From assembly GCA_900754285.1 (NCBI GenBank), contig CAAECB010000037.1, positions 1-63,030 on the forward strand: a DNA stretch of 63,030 nt. The letters run 5' to 3'. This stretch comes from Clostridia bacterium (GTDB lineage: Bacteria > Bacillota > Clostridia > TANB77 > CAG-508). Positions 1 to 6,037 of the stretch are shown here, piece by piece. A program made the position numbers and the translations under genes. The notes under the pieces are model-generated. The model worked only from the letters and a program-made list of their open reading frames with translations. It had not been told where the DNA came from and ran no database searches. Within the stretch, counting starts at the first letter, position 1. Every line of letters starts with the position of its first letter.

Positions 1-792
1 ATAATATAATTATATATAGCTATAATAAGCTAATATAAAGGCAGGTTTACAGCTAATATAACAGAAGATATAATAGAAGATGAAGTTGTAGATATTGTAT
101 AATATCCTCTACGGGCAAGATACAATAAACAACAAAGAGATAGCAAATAATAAAGATAAATATAAAAGAGAAGGTGAATATAATAAACCCTCTATTAAAG
201 ATGATGATTGAACAGCCCCCTCCCCTATATTTATAGATAATAAAAAAGAATGAAATAAGAAATAAGAAAATAATATAATAGAAAATAAAGATGATAGAAA
301 ATAAAGATGATAAAAATTATAAAGTAAAATAATGAAGATGATGAAACAGAGATAATAAAAATAGGTATAAAAATTAAAGAAATAAAGATAAGACTAGAGA
401 TGAAGTAATAAATTATATTGAGTTTATAGTTGTGAAGGTGAGGCTATATATAGTTCACCTCCTTCTAAAAGTGATTGAACATCCTCTTATATAATAGGTG
501 ATTATGATAAGGATATTAAAAATAATTCAAGTAATAAAGCAGGTGAAGAATAAAGTAAAAATTATAATGATTTGAATGATGAAAATGTAGTAGAGTTTGT
601 AGTGGAATTTATAGTTGAATTTAGAATTTATAGTTATAAAAATGAAGCTATGTATGATAGACCCCCGGGTCTTAAAATTGAATTAGATACCCCCGTATGC
701 TAAAGACAGAGAAAATAACAAAGTTGATTATTCTCATGGTAATAACATAAAAGATTTTGCAGTCGGTGTTGATTGTGCTAAAACTGATAATC
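1..792. other. Gene-free, apparently decayed leftmost region
   Basis: No convincing gene is visible in this very AT-rich, purine-rich stretch. It holds one copy of the interspersed 20-bp repeat (105-125), a hairpin at 434-465 (GAAGGTGA paired with TCACCTCCTTC), and a 14-bp palindrome at 659-672 (AGACCC-CC-GGGTCT). Three short frames at 170-211, 434-478 and 635-703 read like degraded versions of one peptide (glutamate-glycine-glutamate, tyrosine, prolines, lysine, aspartate), which suggests tandem copies of a dead small gene. A copy of a repeated promoter-like motif lies at 740-760, just before the first credible gene. Confidence 0.5.
105..125 (+). repeat. Interspersed 20-bp repeat, forward, non-coding
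   Basis: TCCTCTACGGGCAAGATACA, one difference from the consensus TCCTCTACGGGCAAGCTACA. Confidence 0.85.
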
Positions 793-924
793 ATGGAATA
801 TATAGAAAATAATTTTACAGACGCTTTAATAGAAGCTATATGTGGTGAGAAAATCATCGAAGATGAAAATACCACAACTGAGAGTTATAATGTCATTGAT
901 GATGACGATATTTATCCTTTTTAA
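793..924 (+). CDS. 43-residue peptide with an SSB-like acidic tail
   Basis: A short acidic ORF of 43 codons that ends in DDDDIYPF. The tail resembles the C-terminal tip of bacterial SSB proteins (acidic residues followed by a hydrophobic residue, proline and phenylalanine), which recruits replication and repair partners. There is no room for an OB fold, so if expressed it could act only as a tip-like peptide. It lies about 30 nt after a repeated promoter-like motif and 10 nt before a small membrane protein gene. The function is not known; the tail is seen directly, the SSB comparison is inference. The short length makes the gene call itself moderate. Confidence 0.45.
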   Translation: MEYIENNFTDALIEAICGEKIIEDENTTTESYNVIDDDDIYPF

Positions 925-934
925 ATTATTAATC

Positions 935-1105
935 ATGAAAAAGATTATCTTGAAGTCTTTGGCTACTATCTTCTTGCTAATAGTAGCTGTGGTATTTGCG
1001 ATTGCTTATCTTAATTATTATCATGTAGATAGTGTTAATGCGATGCTGTGTGCTATAGTTAGTGGTTGTGCTTTTCTTACTAATGTGCTTTATGTCACAG
1101 ATTAA
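935..1105 (+). CDS. Small membrane protein, 56 aa
   Basis: This protein begins MKKIILKSLATIF and has two hydrophobic segments (about residues 5-24 and 34-52) separated by a short polar stretch with NYYHVDS, so it is probably a two-pass inner-membrane protein. The longer frame opening at 842 would overlap the preceding 43-codon gene, and the ATG at 935 has the usual AT-rich leader, so the short form is preferred. I do not recognise the family. Small membrane proteins are common among phage early genes that modify the host envelope, but nothing here shows such a role. Confidence 0.5.
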   Translation: MKKIILKSLATIFLLIVAVVFAIAYLNYYHVDSVNAMLCAIVSGCAFLTNVLYVTD

Positions 1106-1112
1106 ATTAATG

Positions 1113-1139
1113 GTTGGGCTGGTGTTATACCAGCTTAAC
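1113..1139 (+). terminator. Hairpin after the small membrane protein gene
   Basis: GCTGGT (1118-1123) pairs with ACCAGC (1129-1134) over a 5-nt loop, and the outer bases extend the stem. There is no T-run afterwards, so it is a weak terminator or an RNA-stabilising hairpin. Confidence 0.35.
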
Positions 1140-1159
1140 TAAAATGTGACATCTCATAT

Positions 1160-1209
1160 TAATGACATAAAAGATTTTGCCGATGATGTGTGTCGGTATA
1201 ATTTATTAT
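1160..1209 (+). promoter_or_regulatory. Promoter-like motif before the ssDNA-binding gene
   Basis: The motif TAATGACATAAAAGATTTTG at 1160-1179 repeats an almost identical copy at 740-759. Its TTTG is followed 17 nt later by TATAATTT (1197-1204), an imperfect Bacteroidales promoter. Shorter versions recur at about 1997-2010, 2040-2060 and 2126-2144. Function as a promoter is inferred from position only. Confidence 0.35.
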
Positions 1210-1232
1210 TAACAATTTAATACTTAATTATT

Positions 1233-1928
1233 ATGGCAACAAATAAAACAACTCAGAATGTGAATGGTAATGCAGCTAACAATGCAGTAGCTAATAATGT
1301 TACTCCTGTGCCGGCAAAGCCTTACGATGAAATTGTAGCAGCTTTGAAAGGCAATCAAGCTAACAAAGACCTTACTGTTACTATTGCATCTGTTCAGCTT
1401 GACAAACGTAATGGCAAAACTGGCAAGGAATATTGGAATTTGTTCATGACTTTGGACAAACCTATTATTGGCGTTGCTAAAGATGCTAATGGTGTTTATC
1501 AACCAGCTTATATTCGTACTATTCAGATGCCGTATTGGCAGCTTGAATTGGCAATGAGAGGTAATCAGTTCTTTGGTAGATTTATCAAGTATATTGCTGA
1601 TGCTATCGAAGTTGGCTTTGGTGACCAATATATTGCTGGTTTGACTATGAATATTCTTGCTGAATTTGTTCCAGCTGGTGTTGATGCTCAGAATCCTTTT
1701 ACTCGTAAGGAGAATAAGTACGGCGTGAAAGAGTATGACAGATATATTTATCATGTTGTAGGTGTTGAGCAACCGACTGATGAACTTCTTGTTCAAGCAT
1801 ATCGTGATGCTATTGCTGATACAAGAGAGATGATGCGTGAGGCTATGAAATCAGCTCGTGCAGCTAAAGCAAATCGTGCAGCATTGTTAGCAAGTGCAGA
1901 ATCTACAACAGAAGAAGTTCCATTCTAA
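1233..1928 (+). CDS. Putative ssDNA-binding protein, 231 aa, SSB-like tail
   Basis: An N-terminal Asn/Ala-rich linker (residues 1-30) leads into a compact domain with alternating beta segments (for example LTVTIASVQLD and YWNLFMTLDK at about 47-75) and ends in an Ala/Arg/Lys-rich helix plus the acidic tail STTEEVPF. The tail resembles the SSB C-terminal tip. I infer an OB-type ssDNA-binding or replication accessory protein; sequence alone does not prove the fold. The codons are richer in G/C than those of its neighbours, as in the other abundant-type genes at 17-19 kb, suggesting high expression. A strong terminator follows, so it forms a single-gene unit. Confidence 0.5.
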   Translation: MATNKTTQNVNGNAANNAVANNVTPVPAKPYDEIVAALKGNQANKDLTVTIASVQLDKRNGKTGKEYWNLFMTLDKPIIGVAKDANGVYQPAYIRTIQMPYWQLELAMRGNQFFGRFIKYIADAIEVGFGDQYIAGLTMNILAEFVPAGVDAQNPFTRKENKYGVKEYDRYIYHVVGVEQPTDELLVQAYRDAIADTREMMREAMKSARAAKANRAALLASAESTTEEVPF

Positions 1929-1935
1929 AGAAGTT

Positions 1936-1970
1936 GGCGGAGTGACTACGGTTACTCTGCCTTTTCTTTT
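1936..1970 (+). terminator. Rho-independent terminator
   Basis: GGCGGAGT (1936-1943) pairs with ACTCTGCC (1954-1961), with one G-T pair, and is followed by TTTTCTTTT. It ends the putative ssDNA-binding gene. Confidence 0.8.
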
Positions 1971-2142
1971 AGATAGTTTTACTGTGGCTTCTCATAATAA
2001 TAACATAAACAATGCTGATGATAGTGGTGTAACTCGAAATAATAACATAAAATTGCTTGCAGCGTTGTTGGAGTTGGTGCTAAGCGTTGCGGTGACGTGG
2101 TTGGTGGCGTTGGCGGTTGTCGAGTTAATGACATAAAAGATA

Positions 2143-2195
2143 ATGTTGTCGTTGCTGGAGTTGGTGATAAGAGTTGTCATGTTGTTGATGATATA
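2143..2195 (+). repeat. 53-bp direct repeat, copy 1
   Basis: Identical over 53 bp to 3023-3075. Both copies are followed by ATATATCTATA and then by the regulatory region of a RepL-like gene. Confidence 0.85.
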
Positions 2196-2275
2196 ACTGA
2201 TGATATTACTATATATCTATAAGATGCAATTTTTTCATTTATCTGTCTGATTATCAGCATTTTAGCTATAAAAAA

Positions 2276-2295
2276 TTGATACTCCAAAGTATCAA
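2276..2295. promoter_or_regulatory. Operator-like palindrome upstream of repL-like gene 1
   Basis: TTGATACT-CCAA-AGTATCAA has perfect 8-bp arms. A related imperfect site lies at 2321-2338 (TATACT-TTTG-AGTACA) and a half site at 2412-2424 (ACT-CTAA-AGTATT) just before the start codon. This spacing suggests autoregulation or initiator binding by the downstream winged-helix protein (inference). Confidence 0.5.
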
Positions 2296-2360
2296 CTTTA
2301 TAACTGGCTCATACAAACTATATACTTTTGAGTACATATAGAATTTTATACCTATTATTA

Positions 2361-2392
2361 CTTGTAAATATCGAATACAGATGATATATTCG
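2361..2392 (+). promoter_or_regulatory. Bacteroidales-type promoter for repL-like gene 1
   Basis: CTTG (2361-2364), 20 nt, then TATATTCG (2385-2392). This is one mismatch from the Bacteroidales -7 box TAnnTTTG with the usual spacing, and lies 38 nt before the start codon. Confidence 0.5.
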
Positions 2393-2429
2393 CAAAATCA
2401 TTTATTTAATCACTCTAAAGTATTCAATT

Positions 2430-3020
2430 ATGAAAAAACCAATATTTAATTTTTCTAGTAATCCAGCTATTAAAGGACTTACTAAAACAGAAAAACAAGC
2501 TGTTGCTAATTATGTTTCTTCTGAACTTGATGATGCTACTAAATGGGTAAAACTTATTAAACCTATGCCTTTTGATATTAATCTTGAAGAATATGTTAAA
2601 ACTAAAGCATTTATTCTAGCAGATGGTAGTACATTTAATATTGATTGTATTACTTATGAAAGAGGTAAATATTGTATTGTTTCACCTAATATATTTGGAG
2701 TATTATCTGATATTAAATCAGAAATAGCTACTAATATTGTTGCATTTATTGCTCGTAATATTAAATATAACAGTAATGTTATTGTTATTAGTGATGATGA
2801 TATAGATGCTATTACTAAAAATAAACAAGTTTTTGACCGTAATATTCGACAATTATGTTCTTATGAAGTTTTAGCTAGAACTACTAAAAAAGATACATTT
2901 ATTATTAATCCTAAATATATTCTTTATGGTAGATATGATGAATTTATGAGACATTATAAGAAGTTATATGAAAATAAAGATATTGAGACAAATAAATATG
3001 GTAGAATAGTTATAAAATGA
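2430..3020 (+). CDS. RepL-like winged-helix protein 1, 196 aa
   Basis: The C-terminal half (about 100-180) holds a winged-helix pattern: helices in IATNIVAFIARNIKY and DRNIRQLCSYEVL, then the wing ending in IINPKYILYGRYDEF. The INP-x-x-x-x-x-G strand is typical of RepL-type plasmid initiators and related phage proteins. Related proteins are encoded at 3321-3893 and 30489-31205. The role is probably replication initiation or autoregulation through the palindromes upstream. The family assignment rests on motif pattern, not on a search; a plain transcriptional regulator is the main alternative. The gene is preceded by its own promoter and operator set. Confidence 0.5.
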   Translation: MKKPIFNFSSNPAIKGLTKTEKQAVANYVSSELDDATKWVKLIKPMPFDINLEEYVKTKAFILADGSTFNIDCITYERGKYCIVSPNIFGVLSDIKSEIATNIVAFIARNIKYNSNVIVISDDDIDAITKNKQVFDRNIRQLCSYEVLARTTKKDTFIINPKYILYGRYDEFMRHYKKLYENKDIETNKYGRIVIK

Positions 3021-3022
3021 TG

Positions 3023-3075
3023 ATGTTGTCGTTGCTGGAGTTGGTGATAAGAGTTGTCATGTTGTTGATGATATA
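3023..3075 (+). repeat. 53-bp direct repeat, copy 2
   Basis: Identical to 2143-2195. It begins directly after the stop codon of RepL-like gene 1, consistent with tandem duplication of a leader-promoter-gene unit. Confidence 0.85.
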
Positions 3076-3164
3076 GCTGATAATAAAATATTCTATATAT
3101 CTATATAGATTTTGGTGTAAAGCAGCTACAAGCCTCTGTATCAGCGATTTACGATATTATGTTT

Positions 3165-3181
3165 TGTATAGTTACTATACA
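3165..3181. promoter_or_regulatory. 17-bp operator, copy 1 (TGTATA-N5-TATACA)
   Basis: TGTATA-GTTAC-TATACA, a perfect inverted repeat and the first of three sites with the same arms and the same 5-nt spacer upstream of the second RepL-like gene. Confidence 0.65.
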
Positions 3182-3208
3182 TTTTTGTATCTGGCTCATG
3201 CAGCAAAA

Positions 3209-3225
3209 TGTATATTTACTATACA
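3209..3225. promoter_or_regulatory. 17-bp operator, copy 2 (TGTATA-N5-TATACA)
   Basis: TGTATA-TTTAC-TATACA; same arms and spacer length as the sites at 3165 and 3248. Confidence 0.65.
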
Positions 3226-3247
3226 CTTTATAATTTTCTCTATAATT

Positions 3248-3264
3248 TGTATAGCTATTATACA
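3248..3264. promoter_or_regulatory. 17-bp operator, copy 3 (TGTATA-N5-TATACA)
   Basis: TGTATA-GCTAT-TATACA. It lies just upstream of a TATATTTG box at 3274-3281, so a bound protein would block the promoter of the gene at 3321. Confidence 0.65.
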
Positions 3265-3273
3265 TTTTATTCC

Positions 3274-3281
3274 TATATTTG
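3274..3281 (+). promoter_or_regulatory. -7 box TATATTTG before repL-like gene 2
   Basis: A perfect Bacteroidales -7 element 39 nt before the start codon. The nearest TTTG (3246-3249) is 24 nt upstream, longer than the usual 19-21, so the -33 box is uncertain. Confidence 0.45.
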
Positions 3282-3320
3282 CACTGATAACTATAATTAA
3301 TAACTAATAACTATACAACT

Positions 3321-3893
3321 ATGCCAACATTCAAATTCGATACTAAAAAACTTACTAAAGCTAATAAAATTGCTCTTGCTAATACAGAAAGTAGATATAT
3401 TAATTCTATTGTTAATAGTTCAAATACTATACTCCCTACTCCTTTTAATGTTCAATATAATTATAAAGATGTCGAACAAGATATACAATTTGGTCATAGA
3501 CTATTAAGAGGTATAGAATCTAAACCTATAGGTGTATCATATAAACAAATTAGTGATAGATTGAATGATATAGATGATGCAGCTGATAAATATGTTCATA
3601 AAACTATTAAAGTTCTTATTAGAAATCTTAAATGGAACAGTAATGTTATTGTCATTAATAAAAATGATTATGAACATATTTGTAAAAATACGAGATTTGT
3701 TAGAGATGCACTTTATAAATTGCAAAGAGATAATATAATTCGTCTTACAACCGATATTCATAAAGTTGTTATTAATCATAATGAACTATTTTATGGTAAA
3801 AGAGAAGAATTTATACAAGATTATAATGATATGTATAAAGAAAAAGATTTAGATAAATTAATAACAGCTAGTGGTAAAATTAAAGCTGATTAA
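3321..3893 (+). CDS. RepL-like winged-helix protein 2, 190 aa
   Basis: A divergent paralogue of the protein at 2430-3020. The region VLIRNLKWNSNVIVINKND matches FIARNIKYNSNVIVISDDD of the first copy, and the wing ends in VINHNELFYGKREEF, corresponding to IINPKYILYGRYDEF. The N-terminal half is unrelated at a glance. Upstream are three copies of a 17-bp palindrome that differs from the one before the first paralogue, so each protein seems to have its own recognition sites. The probable role is replication initiation or autoregulated control. The start is chosen at 3321, following an ACTATACAACT leader. Confidence 0.5.
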   Translation: MPTFKFDTKKLTKANKIALANTESRYINSIVNSSNTILPTPFNVQYNYKDVEQDIQFGHRLLRGIESKPIGVSYKQISDRLNDIDDAADKYVHKTIKVLIRNLKWNSNVIVINKNDYEHICKNTRFVRDALYKLQRDNIIRLTTDIHKVVINHNELFYGKREEFIQDYNDMYKEKDLDKLITASGKIKAD

Positions 3894-4096
3894 TAATAGA
3901 AGAGGAGAATGAGCATGAGTACCTGAAGCTATTCCTACTGCTCCACTTCCTAATCCTCTTCCTAATAAACTTCTATATCTTGCTGCTATAATTCTTACTA
4001 CTATTATTCTTACTCTAATTGCTTCTCTTACAACTCTAACTCTCATTATTCTAATTGTTATTATATCTTCTGCTCGAATTACTCTTGCATCATCAT

Positions 4097-4113
4097 TATA
4101 ACTTTTCGTTATA
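4097..4113. promoter_or_regulatory. 17-bp operator-like palindrome (TATAAC-N5-GTTATA)
   Basis: TATAAC-TTTTC-GTTATA with perfect arms. It has the same architecture (6-N5-6) as the sites before RepL-like gene 2 but different bases. Confidence 0.5.
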
Positions 4114-4117
4114 TGCC

Positions 4118-4134
4118 TATAACTTTTAGTTATA
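4118..4134. promoter_or_regulatory. 17-bp operator-like palindrome, second copy
   Basis: TATAAC-TTTTA-GTTATA, 21 bp after the first copy. A looser third site with a 7-nt spacer lies at 4399-4417, nearer the promoter of the gene at 4518. Confidence 0.5.
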
Positions 4135-4337
4135 ATCTCATCTTCAATATCTTCATTTGCTATATCTTTTGCTATATCTTTTGCTATACCTTTTGTTATA
4201 CCTTTTATTAGTCCTTTATTATCTTTATTATGATACCATTTATTATTCGTTTATTACCTTTGTTGATTTATCTATAAGACTTTCAATAATAACTCTCTTG
4301 ACATTACATTTTCCATATCAATTATATTTATTTTTAT

Positions 4338-4384
4338 AACCGCATACAGTTGTTTCATTTGTTACAGCTTATGCGGTTTCTTTA
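4338..4384 (+). terminator. Terminator with no gene directly upstream
   Basis: AACCGCATA (4338-4346) pairs with TATGCGGTT (4370-4378), followed by TCTTTATTT. It lies 445 nt after the nearest stop codon. Confidence 0.7.
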
Positions 4385-4457
4385 TTTGTAGCAATAGTTA
4401 TAACATCATCTGTTATAATAATATACTATATTGCTGTAAATAATAATTGTAATAATA

Positions 4458-4488
4458 ATTGTTATATGTGAGAATATTATTATATTTG
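4458..4488 (+). promoter_or_regulatory. Bacteroidales-type promoter for the 4518-5660 operon
   Basis: ATTG (4458-4461), 19 nt, TATATTTG (4481-4488), 29 nt before the start codon of the first gene of the operon. Confidence 0.65.
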
Positions 4489-4517
4489 TAGTTGTAAATC
4501 TTTTAAATTAATTAGTT

Positions 4518-4835
4518 ATGAAACAGAAAAAAGAAAAACCTGAAACTCCAGCTCATGTATTAGCTTTGTCTAATGTTGTTAGAAATAATGCTAATGTTAG
4601 AGGTGTTACTATTGAATATCTGAAAAGATGTTTTGGTGAAGATGCAAATGTATCTCTATTGGCAGATAGATTTATTATTATTAAAGATGGACTTAAACGA
4701 GAATATCGTTATAGTAATAAACAATTTCTTGAATGTTTTACTGCTGCTTTTGATGAATTTAGTAATAGAACTGCTGCTTTATTAGATGAATTTGTTGCTA
4801 AAGAAGTCAATCGTAGCTTGCCCGTAGAGGATTAA
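4518..4835 (+). CDS. Unknown protein, 105 aa, ending in a repeat-derived tail
   Basis: I do not recognise this protein. It starts Lys/Glu-rich (MKQKKEKPE), followed by predicted helices (HVLALSNVVRNNANVRGVTIEYLKRCFG and an FTAAFDEFSNRTAALLDEF stretch). The last residues, SLPVED and the stop codon, are encoded by a reverse-oriented copy of the 20-bp interspersed repeat (4814-4833), so the element has supplied the C-terminus. It is the first gene of an operon with its own promoter, and its stop codon overlaps the next ATG (TAATG). Confidence 0.55.
   Translation: MKQKKEKPETPAHVLALSNVVRNNANVRGVTIEYLKRCFGEDANVSLLADRFIIIKDGLKREYRYSNKQFLECFTAAFDEFSNRTAALLDEFVAKEVNRSLPVED
4814..4833 (-). repeat. Interspersed repeat, reverse, coding
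   Basis: TAGCTTGCCCGTAGAGGATT; encodes SLPVED at the C-terminus of the gene at 4518. Confidence 0.9.
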
Positions 4836-5062
4836 TGCCAAATAATATGACTTATATAATAAATCTCTTTGTATTAAGTGCACTTATTGTTGCTATTCTA
4901 GTTATGCTTATTATAAGTGTATTTGTTATATGTTGTATTGTATCTGATATTCGATATGGTCGAGGTGTTAAGCTATTTGATATTATAACATTTGTTATTA
5001 GCGTTGTTGTAATTTTTGCTACTATAAGTGGTATTATTAAATATATTGATTTATGGCTATAG
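4835..5062 (+). CDS. Small membrane protein, 75 aa
   Basis: Two hydrophobic segments (about residues 5-35 and 50-68) flank a short basic loop, DIRYGRGVK, predicting a two-pass membrane protein. The start codon overlaps the stop of the preceding gene (TAATG), which supports translational coupling. No family is recognised. Confidence 0.55.
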   Translation: MPNNMTYIINLFVLSALIVAILVMLIISVFVICCIVSDIRYGRGVKLFDIITFVISVVVIFATISGIIKYIDLWL

Positions 5063-5205
5063 AATATGTAGAAACTGTTGATAAAGAAGAAAATACTATT
5101 AGTATTGATTCTGATGTTGTTAATAAAGATATATCAGAAATAGAAGTTGGTAGTCTTTATGAAGATTATGTTAGTGAAGATAATGCATTTGGTTTTAATA
5201 ATTAA
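5053..5205 (+). CDS. Small acidic protein, 50 aa
   Basis: This is an ORF of 50 codons that starts inside the last codons of the preceding membrane protein gene (10-nt overlap) and ends 5 nt before the next start. The product is very acidic (many Asp and Glu, ending in SEDNAFGFNN) and may be largely unstructured. The tight overlap with genes on both sides supports a real, coupled small gene. Function is not known; acidic phage peptides sometimes mimic DNA, but nothing specific indicates this here. Confidence 0.5.
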   Translation: MAIEYVETVDKEENTISIDSDVVNKDISEIEVGSLYEDYVSEDNAFGFNN

Positions 5206-5210
5206 ATAAA

Positions 5211-5660
5211 ATGAATATGAAGAAAGTTGTTATGATTGACATTCCCTACGGGCAAGATGTTATAGCTAAAACTAATAAAGAAAAGTTTTTAGATGCTATT
5301 GCTTGGATTGAAGATTTTTGTAAAAAGTATGATGAAGATAGAACTGGTTTTCTTGAAGCTGTTGTTAAAGCTCAAGAATGTCCATTAAGTTATGCTTATT
5401 TGCTGTCAATCCTCTACGGGCAAGCTACAATAGCTAAAGATATGACAAAAGATGAAATTGAATATGTTAATTGCGTTGTCAATGATGCTATTAATACTAT
5501 TGTAAAAATTAATAAGTCTTTATGTCATAATATTAATGTTAGCATAAGCGAATTTAATAAAATTGCTGATAATAATATTAATGAATTAATGGATAAATTT
5601 AAAGATATTCCGACTGATATTCTTGAAGCTGTTGTAAAAAAAAGAAAATCTGAAAAATAA
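5211..5660 (+). CDS. Unknown helical protein, 149 aa, with two repeat insertions
   Basis: The protein is mainly helical and I do not recognise it. It carries two forward copies of the interspersed repeat in the same frame: IPYGQDVIAKTNKE near the N-terminus (5241) and ILYGQATIAKDMTKDE near residue 67 (5408). Both give YGQ-x-x-IAK, so either the element inserted twice in the same context or an internal duplication spread it. It is the last gene of the operon beginning at 4518 and is followed by a structured non-coding region. Confidence 0.55.
   Translation: MNMKKVVMIDIPYGQDVIAKTNKEKFLDAIAWIEDFCKKYDEDRTGFLEAVVKAQECPLSYAYLLSILYGQATIAKDMTKDEIEYVNCVVNDAINTIVKINKSLCHNINVSISEFNKIADNNINELMDKFKDIPTDILEAVVKKRKSEK
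5241..5258 (+). repeat. Interspersed repeat, forward, coding
   Basis: ATTCCCTACGGGCAAGAT; encodes IPYGQD (shorter TTCCCTACGGG variant). Confidence 0.85.
5408..5430 (+). repeat. Interspersed repeat, forward, coding
   Basis: Full consensus TCCTCTACGGGCAAGCTACA; encodes ILYGQAT in the same gene as the copy at 5241. Confidence 0.9.
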
Positions 5661-5669
5661 TTATATGTT

Positions 5670-5856
5670 TAACTGCAATTTCATAGTAAACAGACTACTC
5701 TTGCTTGTGAAAGTAGGAGTAGTTGCACTCCAACTGATGAGATAAATGAAGTCTAAACTATTTATAATAGTCTTGGAGTTATTACAACTGCATAAATACA
5801 TTGTGTTAATTATTTTAGTAACCAGTATTGTCTGTGAAGATAGTACTGGTTTTTTA
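5670..5856 (+). ncRNA. Candidate structured non-coding RNA
   Basis: This gene-free stretch can fold into several helices: ACTACTC (5694-5700) with GAGTAGT (5717-5723), ACTCCAA (5727-5733) with TTGGAGT (5773-5779), an inner ACTATT/AATAGT hairpin (5757-5771), and a terminator at 5820-5856. The 16-nt loop TTGCTTGTGAAAGTAG of the first hairpin is identical to the loop of the terminator hairpin at 30258-30285, although the stems differ. This points to conserved RNA function or to a shared hairpin module. It could be only a leader/trailer of neighbouring genes. Confidence 0.4.
5820..5856 (+). terminator. Rho-independent terminator
   Basis: AACCAGTA (5820-5827) pairs with TACTGGTT (5844-5851) and is followed by a T-run. 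Confidence 0.85.
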
Positions 5857-5860
5857 TTTG

Positions 5861-5878
5861 ATTATTGTTTAATTTAAA
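5861..5878 (+). promoter_or_regulatory. 18-nt shared leader sequence
   Basis: ATTATTGTTTAATTTAAA just upstream of the start at 5889. The identical 18 nt occur at 7723-7740 upstream of the start at 7754. Both lie directly after a terminator, so this may be a shared promoter end or 5' leader. Confidence 0.4.
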
Positions 5879-5888
5879 TATATTGATT

Positions 5889-6035
5889 ATGGTAAAAGAA
5901 GGAGATTACTGTAAATATAATTTTGTTATATTAGAAGAACATAATGGAAAAATTTTACCTTGTGAATATTGTAAGATTCGTTGTATTCATTCTAAAAATA
6001 AAAAAGATAATGATTATTTAGTAAAAAAGAAATAA
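5889..6035 (+). CDS. Small zinc-knuckle-like protein, 48 aa
   Basis: An ORF of 48 codons rich in lysine with the cysteine pattern C-E-Y-C-K-I-R-C, plus one cysteine near the N-terminus (DYCKY) and a following CIH. These could bind one zinc ion. The stop is 2 nt before the next start, so the two genes are probably co-translated. It belongs to the set of small cysteine-pair proteins scattered through this arm. The function is unknown. Confidence 0.5.
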   Translation: MVKEGDYCKYNFVILEEHNGKILPCEYCKIRCIHSKNKKDNDYLVKKK

Positions 6036-6037
6036 CT

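Larger units (their letters stand above)
1971..2429. other. Regulatory region before the first RepL-like gene
   Basis: No gene is seen in this stretch. It contains short copies of the TAATRACATAAAA motif (about 1997, 2040, 2126), a G/T-rich segment with internal degenerate repeats, the first copy of a 53-bp direct repeat (2143-2195), the palindrome CTGATTATCAG (2247-2257, also found at 30357-30367 before the third RepL-like gene), operator-like inverted repeats and a promoter. The arrangement is repeated before the next RepL-like gene, so the two look like a tandem duplication. Confidence 0.5.
3894..4517. other. Gene-free region with palindromes and short tandem repeats
   Basis: No convincing gene lies here. 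An antisense open frame of about 120 codons crosses 4250-3858 but has no start codon near its beginning and its sequence is low-complexity, so I do not call it. The region has a pyrimidine-rich + strand, two 17-bp palindromes (4097, 4118), a three- to four-fold repeat of TTGCTATATCTTT-like units at about 4155-4205, a strong terminator (4338-4384) and the promoter of the next gene. The terminator with no gene before it suggests that a small RNA or a lost gene was transcribed here. Confidence 0.45.

Noticed and set aside
684..700. TACCCCCGTATGC as a further degenerate repeat copy
   Set aside because: Too few matching positions to separate from chance.
842..934. N-terminal extension of the small membrane protein (start at 842)
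   Set aside because: It overlaps the 43-codon acidic gene and reads as low-information sequence; the ATG at 935 fits better.
3858..4250. Antisense open frame ending opposite the second RepL-like gene
   Set aside because: No start codon near its beginning and an Arg/Ile-rich low-complexity product overlapping a real gene; not called.
4157..4339. Leucine/tyrosine-rich 60-codon frame
   Set aside because: It arises from a short tandem repeat (TTGCTATATCTTT-like) and runs into a terminator stem.
5734..5760. Hammerhead-ribozyme-like CTGATGA followed by GAAG
   Set aside because: The GAAA box and the flanking stems required for a hammerhead are not present.
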